From: an uncultured Corynebacterium sp.
Lineage (GTDB): Bacteria; Actinomycetota; Actinomycetes; Mycobacteriales; Mycobacteriaceae
DNA: 64,000 bases
Assembly (NCBI RefSeq): GCF_946221155.1
Contig: NZ_CAMIAN010000004.1
Span: 27,900-91,899 of the forward strand
Direction: 5' to 3'
Position numbers and translations under genes: made by a program. The notes under the pieces were generated by a model, which had not been told where the DNA came from, did not search any database, and saw only the letters and a list, made by a program, of their open reading frames with translations. Positions within the stretch are counted from its first letter, which is position 1. The number at the start of each line of letters is the position of its first letter. Below, one piece after another: positions 50,471-58,187 of the stretch.

Positions 50471-50917
50471 TTATACGCGCAGTTCTATAAACGGCGAGAA
50501 CGGCAAGATGCGCGCGATGAACCATAGGCTGATCACTATCCCCACTGCTATGGGCGCGTGCCGGAAATGCTCCCAGTTGGGGATTCGTTTCCCCCATGAT
50601 CGTGCGGTCCAGGCCAGCCAACTCCAGATCAACAGGATGACGGCAAGGATTCCAACCGCGTTGTAATGCAGCGCGGCGCCAAAGTCTCCCTGAACCAGCG
50701 CCTGGATCATGCGCATCGATCCGCAGCCGGGGCAGTTGAATCCGAATAGTGCTTTCGTAGGGCATTCCGGGATCACCCCACCCGGGGACTGCGGATCGGC
50801 TGCAGCAATGGCGCAGCACGCACACACCGCTGCCGCGCCAACTGCCAATGGCAGCAGCTTTTTGAAAGCACCAGTTCGAATATCGCCACCGGCGCCTGAC
50901 CGCGTTCCTAGCGCCAC
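50471..50917 (-). CDS. DUF2752 membrane protein
   Basis: The product has about 148 residues with three membrane helices and the DUF2752 signature CPTKALFGFNCPGCGSMRM (conserved cysteines) followed by LVQGDFGAALHYNAVG. Function is unknown. The start is uncertain: GTG 50917 overlaps the last codons of the thiolase and would couple translation; the frame is open further upstream inside the thiolase. Confidence 0.7.
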   Translation of the reverse strand: MALGTRSGAGGDIRTGAFKKLLPLAVGAAAVCACCAIAAADPQSPGGVIPECPTKALFGFNCPGCGSMRMIQALVQGDFGAALHYNAVGILAVILLIWSWLAWTARSWGKRIPNWEHFRHAPIAVGIVISLWFIARILPFSPFIELRV

Positions 50918-52101
50918 AGCAGCAGCGCGTCGCCCTGACCGCCGCCGCCACATAGGGAAACGGCAGCCTTGCCGGAGCCGCGGCGCTTCAGCTCATGCGC
51001 CGCGTGCACCACCAGACGGGCACCGGAGGCGCCGATCGGGTGACCCAGGGAAATGCCGCCGCCGTGGATGTTGGTCTTCTCCAGCGGGTAGTCCAGGTCC
51101 TTGATGGACTGTGCAACCACGGAAGCAAAGGCCTCGTTGATCTCCAGGAAGTCCAGGTCGCCGGCCCCCCAGCCGGCCTTCTTCAGTGCCGCGGCGGTGG
51201 CCTGCGACGGCTGGGAGTGCAGTTTGGTGTCTGGACCGGCGGTCTGGCCGTACTCGCCCAGGGTGGCCAGGATCTCCAGGCCCTTGGCCTCAGCGTTCTC
51301 GCGGGTGGTCAGCACCACGGCTGCCGCACCATCGGAGATTTGGGAGGCAGAGGCGGCGGTGATGGTGCCATCCTTCACGAAAGCCGGACGCAGCTTCGCC
51401 AGCCCCTCGGCGGTAGTACCGGGGCGGATGCCCTCGTCGGCGGAGACGGTCACGGTCTCTTTGCGCCCCTTGACCTCGATGGAGACGATCTCGTCGTTGA
51501 AGACGCCGTCGTTGGTCGCGGCCTCAGCCAGCTGGTGGGAGCGGGCTGCGATCTCGTCCTGCTCCTCGCGGGTGATACCGCGCTCGGCGTTGCCCTCGTC
51601 GGTCTCCAGGCCCATGGCGGTGCCTTCGTTCGGGTCGGACAGGCCGTCGCGCTCCAGGGAATCCTGCAGCGCCAGGGAGCCGTAGCCCTTACCCGCGCGC
51701 ACGCCTGCTGCGATGTGCGGGGCGTTCGTCATGGACTCCTGACCGCCGGCGACGACGATGCTGGCGTCGCCCAGACGGATCAGGCGGGAGGCGTTAATCA
51801 CCGCATCCAGGCCGGACAGGCACACCTTGTTCACGGTCATGGCGGGGACGTTCATCGGAATACCTGCTGCCACAGCAGACTGCTTTGCGGGGTTCTGCCC
51901 GGAGCCTGCCTGCACAACCTGGCCCATCAGTACGTAATCCACTGCATCCGCAGCCACGCCGGAGCGCTCCAGTACGGCCTTGATGGTCTCTGCGCCCAGA
52001 TCGACCACACTCTTCTTCGCCAGCGCGCCGAGCATGCGTCCCTGCGGGGTGCGTGCTGCACCTACAACGACAATGTCCTTCGGGTCTTCCTGCAAGGTCA
52101 T
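50908..52101 (-). CDS. atoB: Acetyl-CoA acetyltransferase (thiolase)
   Basis: The enzyme splits acetoacetyl-CoA to two acetyl-CoA, or the reverse. The 397-residue product has the nucleophilic Cys in NKVCLSGLDAVINA, LEINEAFASV, the His in NIHGGGISLGHPIGASGARL and the second Cys in SLCGGGGQGDALL. It follows scoB after about 100 nt on the same strand and completes the conversion of acetoacetate to acetyl-CoA. ATG 52101 has AGGA upstream; the longer frame to 52137 is not needed. Confidence 0.94.
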   Translation of the reverse strand: MTLQEDPKDIVVVGAARTPQGRMLGALAKKSVVDLGAETIKAVLERSGVAADAVDYVLMGQVVQAGSGQNPAKQSAVAAGIPMNVPAMTVNKVCLSGLDAVINASRLIRLGDASIVVAGGQESMTNAPHIAAGVRAGKGYGSLALQDSLERDGLSDPNEGTAMGLETDEGNAERGITREEQDEIAARSHQLAEAATNDGVFNDEIVSIEVKGRKETVTVSADEGIRPGTTAEGLAKLRPAFVKDGTITAASASQISDGAAAVVLTTRENAEAKGLEILATLGEYGQTAGPDTKLHSQPSQATAAALKKAGWGAGDLDFLEINEAFASVVAQSIKDLDYPLEKTNIHGGGISLGHPIGASGARLVVHAAHELKRRGSGKAAVSLCGGGGQGDALLLWR

Positions 52102-52129
52102 CTGATAAATCCTAACTTTCGAAACTAGT

Positions 52130-52143
52130 GGCGTCATCGCTTA
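52130..52143 (-). repeat. TTCTTNNTGACGCC-like copy upstream of the thiolase gene
   Basis: The core TGACGCC is present on the minus strand with TTTTTTAAGCGA upstream; the T-run is three bases further from the core than usual. A plus-oriented copy lies 133 nt away at 52263, inside scoB. Confidence 0.45.
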
Positions 52144-52206
52144 AAAAAGCCTGCGTCGTGCCCTCAAGTATGGCACGAACGATGGCCCAGCGAGGCCGAT
52201 TTGGGT

Positions 52207-52848
52207 CTACCCCAGCGCCGTCTTAAACGGCACTGCGGTCTTTTCTTCTACCTCTTCTTTGGTGACGCCAGGTGCCAGCTCCACCAAGGTCAGCCCATCT
52301 TCGTCGCGGTCGAAGACAGCCAGATCCGTGATGATCCGATCGACCACGCCGAGGCCGGTAGTCGGCAGTGTGAGCTCCTCGATGAGCTTCGGCTCTCCGG
52401 TCTTGGTGGTGTGATCCATGAGGACGATCACCCGGCGCGCGCCGACGACCAGATCCATGGCGCCGCCCATGCCCTTGACCATCTTGCCGGGCACCATCCA
52501 GTTGGCGATGTCACCGCGGGCGTTGACCTCCATGGCACCGAGGATGGCGACGTCTATCTTCCCAGCGCGGATCATGCCGAAGCTTAAGGCGGAATCGAAG
52601 TAGCTGGTGCCGGGCAGCGCCGTCACCGTCTCCTTGCCTGCGTTGATGAGGTCCGGGTCTGCGTGGCCCGCCTCCGGGTAGGGGCCGATGCCCAACATGC
52701 CGTTTTCCGATTGCAAGGAAACGGTTACGCCCTCCGGCACATAGTTTGGCACCAGGGTAGGCATGCCGATGCCGAGGTTTACGTACTGGCCGTCCTCGAG
52801 CTCCTGGGCGGCACGGGCGGCCATTTCTTGCCTAGTCCAGCCGGTCAT
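52207..52848 (-). CDS. scoB: 3-oxoacid CoA-transferase subunit B
   Basis: The 213-residue subunit carries the catalytic Glu in LQSENGMLGIGPYP, with NLGIGMPTLVPNYVP near the N-terminus and GGAMDLVVGARRVIV in the middle. With ScoA it transfers CoA from succinyl-CoA to acetoacetate (or 3-oxoadipate). In this cluster acetoacetate is the likely substrate. ATG overlaps the scoA stop by 4 nt. Confidence 0.92.
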   Translation of the reverse strand: MTGWTRQEMAARAAQELEDGQYVNLGIGMPTLVPNYVPEGVTVSLQSENGMLGIGPYPEAGHADPDLINAGKETVTALPGTSYFDSALSFGMIRAGKIDVAILGAMEVNARGDIANWMVPGKMVKGMGGAMDLVVGARRVIVLMDHTTKTGEPKLIEELTLPTTGLGVVDRIITDLAVFDRDEDGLTLVELAPGVTKEEVEEKTAVPFKTALG

Positions 52849-53621
52849 CGCACGGTCTCCTTTTCAATCATCTTGTCGGATGCCTGTTCCGGGGAAAGCT
52901 CCACGATTCGGTGGACGAACACGCCGGGCAGGTGAATGTCGTCCGGGTCGAGCTCTCCGACCTCCACGACCTTCTCGGCCTCCACGATGCAGATCTTGCC
53001 GCTCATGGCAGCCAGGGGGTTGAAGTTGCGGGCGGTCTTGGCGAAGCGCAGGTTGCCGTCCTTGTCAGCGACGGCAGCGCGGATCAGACCAAAGTCTGCG
53101 CGGATGGCGGTTTCCAGCACGTAGTCCTCGCCGTCGATGGTGCGGGTTTCTTTGGCCGGGGAGGCGACCTCAACCTTGGTCTTGTCTGCCTGGTCGTACT
53201 TCCACGGCATGCCGCCCTCGGCGACAAGCGTGCCCACGCCGGTGCGGGTGAAAAAGGCGCCAATGCCGGAGCCGCCAGCGCGCAGCCGCTCCGCCAAGGT
53301 GCCTTGCGGGGTGAGCTCCACCTCGAGCTCACCGTCTAGATACTGGCGGGCGAACTCCTTGTTCTCGCCGACGTAGCTGGCCACGATGCGTCGCAGCTGG
53401 TGGTTCGCCAATAGCAGCCCTAGGCCGCGGCCATCCAGTCCTGCATTGTTACTTACTGCTTCGAGGTCTTTGACCTGCGTGCGGCTGAGCTCCTCGAGCA
53501 GAACTTGCGGGATGCCGCACACCCCGAATCCGCCGACGGCCAGGGTGGCGCCGTCTTTAATATCAGCGATTGCCTCCGCGGCAGTGCGCAGTTTTGAATG
53601 ATGTGGCGCTGTGGTGCTCAC
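52845..53621 (-). CDS. scoA: 3-oxoacid CoA-transferase subunit A
   Basis: The 258-residue subunit shows the CoA-binding GGFGVCGIPQVLLEEL, SNNAGLDGRGLGLLL, ELTPQGTLAERLRAGGSG and FFTRTGVGT. It is coupled to scoB. It lies 58 nt after the fadD gene on the same strand. The pair corresponds to Mtb Rv2503c-Rv2504c. Confidence 0.93.
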   Translation of the reverse strand: MSTTAPHHSKLRTAAEAIADIKDGATLAVGGFGVCGIPQVLLEELSRTQVKDLEAVSNNAGLDGRGLGLLLANHQLRRIVASYVGENKEFARQYLDGELEVELTPQGTLAERLRAGGSGIGAFFTRTGVGTLVAEGGMPWKYDQADKTKVEVASPAKETRTIDGEDYVLETAIRADFGLIRAAVADKDGNLRFAKTARNFNPLAAMSGKICIVEAEKVVEVGELDPDDIHLPGVFVHRIVELSPEQASDKMIEKETVR

Positions 53622-53679
53622 GGTTGCTTCCTTTCTGTTTGAGTCAGTTTGGGCTCTGTTTAGGGGGTTGGGTGGTTGC

Positions 53680-55374
53680 CTACTTCTGGTAGATCCCGAG
53701 CAGCTCCACTGCGTGCTCGCGCAGCTCCACCTTGCGGACCTTGCCCGATAGCGTCATCGGGAAGGAGTCCACGCACTCGACGTACTTCGGGATCTTGTGG
53801 CGGGTTAGCTCACCAGCGCAGAACTCGCGAATGGCCGCCTGATCCAATGGCTCGGTGTCCTCGCGCATGATGATGAAGGCCATCAGCTCCTCGCCGTACT
53901 TCTCGTCCGGTACACCCACGACCTGCACGTCGGAGATGTCCGGGTGAGTCATGAGGAACTCCTCAATTTCCCGCGGGTAGAGGTTCTCGCCACCGCGGAT
54001 CACCATGTCCTTCGCACGCCCGGTGATGCGCGCATAACCTTCCTCGTCCATCGTTCCCAGGTCGCCGGAGTGCATCCAACCGTCCTCGTCGATGGCATCC
54101 GCCGTCTTGCCGGGCATATCCCAGTAGCCCTGCATCACCAGGAATCCGCGGATCAGGATCTCGCCCTGCTCGCCACGCTTCACTGTCTCGCCGGTCTCGG
54201 GGTCCACGATCTTCACTTCGATGTGCGGATTGGGGCGACCGACGGTACCCACGCGCTTTTCGATCGGATCGTCCACCAGCGTCTGGTGGTTCACCGGCGA
54301 GGTTTCCGTCATGCCGTAGGCGATGGTGATCTCGTTGATGTTCATGATGTCCATCACCTGCCGCATTGTGCGGGTGGGGCAGGCTGTGCCGGACATGATG
54401 CCGGTGCGCAGGCTGGAAAGGTCATAGGTCTTGCCCTTGGCCTTGGCGTGTTCGATCTCGTCGAGCTCTGCCATGAACATCGTCGGCACGCCGAACAGAC
54501 TGGTGGCCTTGCCGTGTTCTACGGCTTCCAGCACCGACTGCGGGTTGAACACCGGGCCGGCGATGATCGTCGTTGCACCGTGGGTGATGGCACCCAGGTT
54601 GCCCATCACCATGCCGAAGCAGTGGAAGAAGGGAACGGGGATGACGACCTTATCCTTGTCCGTGTACTGCAGGGTCTCCCCCACCAGGTAGCCGTTGTTC
54701 AGAATATTGCGGTGGGTCAGGGTGGCGCCCTTGGCCATGCCGGTGGTGCCGGAGGTGTACTGGATGTTGATGGGATCGTCCGGGTGTAGCTGCTCGCGCA
54801 CCGGGTTCAGATCCAGGATCGCGTGGTTTGCCAGCTCGTCCCAGCGTTCAGAGCCAAAGAAGATCGTCTCCTTGTAGTTGTGACGGCTGAACTGGCTTTC
54901 CGCAGCGTCGATCATCGCGCGGTAATTCGAATCCTTGAAGCGGCCCGCGGAGAACAAGCCCTTCACACCGGACTGGCCCATGGCGTAAACCAGCTCCTTG
55001 TGACGGTAGGACGGGTTGATGCAGACCAGGATCGCGCCGATCTCGGCGGTAGCGAACTGCACCAGCGTCCACTCCCAGCGGTTAGGCGCCCAGATGCCGA
55101 TGCGGTCACCCTTGCGATACCCAGCGGCGTGCAGGCCAGAGGCCAGACGCTGCACCTTACGGTAGAACTCCGTGTACGTCAGGTGCACGTCACCGTAGAA
55201 GTCGATGATCGCGTCGTGGTCCGGGTACTCGGCCACGATGCGGGCGAGGCACTGGCCGATCGTCTCATCCAGCAAGTCCACGTCGGTACGTCCAACCTGG
55301 TGCGACAGGGTGGGGTCCAGATCCGCCGGGTCGGAAAGAACAATCGGGCGGTCGTTGCGAGTCGGGGTAGTCAT
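53680..55374 (-). CDS. Fatty-acyl/short-chain acyl-CoA ligase (FadD35-like)
   Basis: This AMP-forming ligase has 564 residues. The core motifs are IQYTSGTTGMAKGATLTH (P-loop), YGMTETSPV, the hinge DLGTMDEEGYARITGRAKDM and the C-terminal Lys in HKIPKYVECVDSFPMTLSGKVRK. It activates a carboxylic acid to its CoA ester. By position it matches Mtb FadD35 (Rv2505c). In the leucine context it could activate isovalerate or another branched acid, or itaconate; the acid is not determined by the sequence. ATG 55374 is preferred over the TTG three codons upstream. Confidence 0.92.
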   Translation of the reverse strand: MTTPTRNDRPIVLSDPADLDPTLSHQVGRTDVDLLDETIGQCLARIVAEYPDHDAIIDFYGDVHLTYTEFYRKVQRLASGLHAAGYRKGDRIGIWAPNRWEWTLVQFATAEIGAILVCINPSYRHKELVYAMGQSGVKGLFSAGRFKDSNYRAMIDAAESQFSRHNYKETIFFGSERWDELANHAILDLNPVREQLHPDDPINIQYTSGTTGMAKGATLTHRNILNNGYLVGETLQYTDKDKVVIPVPFFHCFGMVMGNLGAITHGATTIIAGPVFNPQSVLEAVEHGKATSLFGVPTMFMAELDEIEHAKAKGKTYDLSSLRTGIMSGTACPTRTMRQVMDIMNINEITIAYGMTETSPVNHQTLVDDPIEKRVGTVGRPNPHIEVKIVDPETGETVKRGEQGEILIRGFLVMQGYWDMPGKTADAIDEDGWMHSGDLGTMDEEGYARITGRAKDMVIRGGENLYPREIEEFLMTHPDISDVQVVGVPDEKYGEELMAFIIMREDTEPLDQAAIREFCAGELTRHKIPKYVECVDSFPMTLSGKVRKVELREHAVELLGIYQK

Positions 55375-55470
55375 GGTTATCAACCTTTTCGTGTGAAAGG
55401 AATCTTGTATTGAAGCAATGTCGGGTGGGTGGAAAGGGCAGGGTAAAAACGGGTCGGCAGAATGAGGGAA

Positions 55471-56358
55471 CTAGCGAATCCGGGCAGCGATCACTTCGGC
55501 CTGGCGCAGCAGGGGCGCATCGATCATCTGGCCATCCAGGGCGAACGCTCCGGAGTTCTCGGCAGCCCCTTCGATGACTCGGCGCGCCCAGGTGGCTTGC
55601 TCCTCGGTGGGGGCATAAGCCTCGCGGATGACGGGCACCAGGCCGGGGTGGATCGAAACGGTGGCAGCAAAACCACTAGCGGCTGCGTCGATAGCCTCGG
55701 CGCTGGCACCTTCCGTATCCTTCGTGTCCGCGTGGATGGAATCCAGCGCCACAATGCCCGCCGCGGCCGCGTGCAGCAGCACCATTGCACGGGTCAGGCG
55801 CGGGACTTCGCGGTAGCCTCCCGGATGTCCCGACGTGCCGCCGCCGGGGGTGGGAACTTCCTCGGTGCCGTAGCGGGAGCTCGTCCCACCCAGTGCCGCA
55901 GTCAGGTCCTCAGCTCCCCAGAACAGGGCCACTATCTGCGGGTCCGCGGTGATCTCCGCGAGGTTCACCACGCCCCTGGGAGTTTCGATCAGGGCGATTG
56001 CGCGAAAGTCTTCGGGGAGTGCGCGGCGGTTGGAGCTGGCGTCATCAAGAACAAGAGCGCTTTCCACCTTCGGCACCATTACGGTCCTAAACGGCGAGTC
56101 CGTGACGGCGGCGAGATCCGCGGCGAAATCGGGCGAGTCGATGGGGTTGATGCGCACGATGGTGCGTTCCGGATCCAGGTCCGCGTGGATCACGTTCTGC
56201 CGGGCCTCGGCGCGGTTCTCGGCGCGGCAACCGTCCTCGAGGTCCAGGATGACCATGTCGGAACGGTCGGCGGCCTTGGCGAAGCGCTCGGGGCGGTCGG
56301 CCGGGGCGAACAGCAGCGCGGGCCCCTGAGGTAACCATGCGGTATTAGACATCGTCAT
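55471..56358 (-). CDS. HpcH/HpaI-type beta-hydroxyacyl-CoA lyase (CitE-like)
   Basis: The 295-residue TIM-barrel lyase has LLFAPADRPERFAKA at the N-terminus, MVILDLEDGCR (Asp/Glu metal ligands), IVRINPIDSPDF (Arg), VMVPKVES, ALIETPRGVVNL and FWGAEDLTAALG. It lacks the other citrate lyase subunits, so it is a free-standing CitE. The Mtb counterpart Rv2498c is reported as an (R)-HMG-CoA and (S)-citramalyl-CoA lyase. ATG 56358 overlaps the MaoC stop, so the two are coupled; a copy of the window-wide repeat lies at 56038. Confidence 0.88.
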   Translation of the reverse strand: MTMSNTAWLPQGPALLFAPADRPERFAKAADRSDMVILDLEDGCRAENRAEARQNVIHADLDPERTIVRINPIDSPDFAADLAAVTDSPFRTVMVPKVESALVLDDASSNRRALPEDFRAIALIETPRGVVNLAEITADPQIVALFWGAEDLTAALGGTSSRYGTEEVPTPGGGTSGHPGGYREVPRLTRAMVLLHAAAAGIVALDSIHADTKDTEGASAEAIDAAASGFAATVSIHPGLVPVIREAYAPTEEQATWARRVIEGAAENSGAFALDGQMIDAPLLRQAEVIAARIR

Positions 56359-56845
56359 CCAAGCCTTCCGGCGCGCACTGCATCAGGGTCTTACGGGTGG
56401 CCTTGCACACGACGGTGCCGTCCTGGTTGCGCCCAATGTGCTCCAGCTCCACGATGCCCTGCCCGGGGCGCGACTTTGACAGCCGCTTCCCCACGCAGCG
56501 CGTTTCGGCGTACAGAGTATCGCCGTGGAACATGGGCGCGGGGAAGGAAATCTCGCTGAACCCCAGGTTGGCCACGATGGTGCCCAGGGAAAGCTGACTG
56601 ACGGACAATCCCACCACCGTGGACAAGGTGAACATTGAGTTCACCAGCCGCTCACCTCGGAAGCCGTCCTGCGTGGCGGCCCACGCCGCGTCGATGTGCA
56701 GCGGCTGAGTGTTCATGGTCATGGTGGTGAACAGAGTGTTATCCGCCTCGGTGACGGTGCGCCCGGGTTGGTGCCGGTAGACCACTCCCTCGGTGAACTC
56801 CTCGAACCACAGGCCGCGCTGCACAACTTCTTTTTCTGCACTCAT
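56345..56845 (-). CDS. MaoC-like (R)-specific enoyl-CoA hydratase
   Basis: The 166-residue hot-dog protein has the hydratase motif region TVTEADNTLFTTMTMNTQPLH (catalytic Asp and His) and FSEISFPAPMFHGDTLYAETR. It matches Mtb Rv2499c by position. In leucine breakdown the expected step is hydration of methylglutaconyl-CoA to HMG-CoA; mesaconyl-CoA is another possible substrate. It is coupled to the CitE-like lyase, which would use its product. Confidence 0.85.
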   Translation of the reverse strand: MSAEKEVVQRGLWFEEFTEGVVYRHQPGRTVTEADNTLFTTMTMNTQPLHIDAAWAATQDGFRGERLVNSMFTLSTVVGLSVSQLSLGTIVANLGFSEISFPAPMFHGDTLYAETRCVGKRLSKSRPGQGIVELEHIGRNQDGTVVCKATRKTLMQCAPEGLDDDV

Positions 56846-56885
56846 TGTCGCTGGTCTCCTATACTTTTCGCTTGGCTACTGGTGC

Positions 56886-56899
56886 TTTTTAATGACGCC
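56886..56899 (+). repeat. TTCTTNNTGACGCC repeat, intergenic copy between maoC and fadE
   Basis: The sequence reads GCTTTTTAATGACGCC across 56884-56899. It lies in the 84-nt gap between two co-oriented minus-strand genes. Confidence 0.55.
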
Positions 56900-56929
56900 T
56901 TCTCGTCCCCACGCCCATCAGCGTGTGGC

Positions 56930-58099
56930 TTACACGCCCAGGGCTCGGGCGATGAGCATTTGCTGCACCTCGGTGGTGCCCTCACCGATCTCGAGAATCT
57001 TGGAATCGCGGTAGTGGCGGGCAACGCGGTATTCGTTCATAAATCCATAGCCGCCGTGGATCTGCGTGGCATCGCGGGCGTTATCCATCGCCGCCTCGGA
57101 GGCGACCATTTTGGCGATGGACGCTTCCTTACTGAAGTTCTCCCCCGCGGCCATCTTCGCTGCGGCGGCATACCAGGCCTGGCGGGCGGTCCAGGCGCGC
57201 GCTTCCATGCGGGCGATCTTGAAGCTGATGGCCTGGTACTCGGAGATCGGCTTGCCGAAGCTGGTGCGTTCCTTGGCATAGCGCACACACTCGTCCACGC
57301 AGCCCTGGGCAGCACCCGTGGCCAGCGCGGCGATGGCGATACGGCCTTCTTCAAGGATGGACAGGAAGTAGGCAAAGCCGCGGCCACGCTCGCCGACGAG
57401 GTTCTCCTCCGGCACGCGGACGTTGTCGAAGGTCAGCGGGTGGGTGTCGGAGGCATTCCAACCAACCTTGTTGTAGGAAGGCTCAGCAGTGAAACCGGGA
57501 GTGCCGCTAGGCACGATGATGGCGGAGATTTCCTTCTTCCCGTTCTCCCGCTGGCCGGTGACGGCGGTGGCGGTGACCAGGGAGGTGATGTCCGTACCGG
57601 AGTTGGTGATGAACTGCTTGGAGCCGTTGATCACCCACTCGCCGCCGTCGAGCTTCGCGGTGGTCTTGGTGCCGCCTGCATCCGATCCAGCCTCGGGCTC
57701 GGTCAAGCCGAAGCCCGCCAGGTTCTTGCCTGCCACCAAGTTGGGCAGGTAGGTCTCCTTTTGCTTGTCACTGCCGAAGCGGTAGATAGGCATGATTCCC
57801 AGGGAGACTCCGGCCTCCAGGGTGATGGCGACGGACTGGTCCACGCGGGCGAGCTCCTCCAGGGCCACGCCGAGGGCCATGTAGTCTCCGCCCATGCCGC
57901 CGTATTCCTCGGAGATCGGCAGGCCGAACAGCCCCATTTCTCCCATTTGGCGGACGACATCGTAGGGGAAAGTGTGGTCGCGGTCGTGCTGGGCGGCGAC
58001 TGGGTCGACCACGCGGTTGGCAAAGTCTTCGACTGCGTCGCGCAGCTCGTGCAGCTCGTCAGAGAGGTAGGGGTTGCGGTTCTTGGTGCTCTTGCTCAT
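56930..58099 (-). CDS. Acyl-CoA dehydrogenase, isovaleryl-CoA type (FadE19-like)
   Basis: This flavoprotein has 389 residues. It shows the N-terminal helical domain, LTEPEAGSDAGGTKTTA, WVINGSKQFITNSGTD (FAD/substrate), LLGARQA-like central helices and the C-terminal YRVARHYRDSKILEIGEGTTEVQ (adenine-site Glu). Position beside accA1-accD1 matches Mtb FadE19 (Rv2500c). It would oxidise isovaleryl-CoA to 3-methylcrotonyl-CoA. ATG 58099 is the conserved start; the longer frame upstream is a non-conserved extension. Confidence 0.93.
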   Translation of the reverse strand: MSKSTKNRNPYLSDELHELRDAVEDFANRVVDPVAAQHDRDHTFPYDVVRQMGEMGLFGLPISEEYGGMGGDYMALGVALEELARVDQSVAITLEAGVSLGIMPIYRFGSDKQKETYLPNLVAGKNLAGFGLTEPEAGSDAGGTKTTAKLDGGEWVINGSKQFITNSGTDITSLVTATAVTGQRENGKKEISAIIVPSGTPGFTAEPSYNKVGWNASDTHPLTFDNVRVPEENLVGERGRGFAYFLSILEEGRIAIAALATGAAQGCVDECVRYAKERTSFGKPISEYQAISFKIARMEARAWTARQAWYAAAAKMAAGENFSKEASIAKMVASEAAMDNARDATQIHGGYGFMNEYRVARHYRDSKILEIGEGTTEVQQMLIARALGV

Positions 58100-58187
58100 G
58101 GTTTGGGTCCTCTTTCTGGGTTGGGTTTCTGGGTCAGTTTTCTGGATTGAGGTACTGGGTTGGGGTGATGTGTGTGCAGTGAACGTC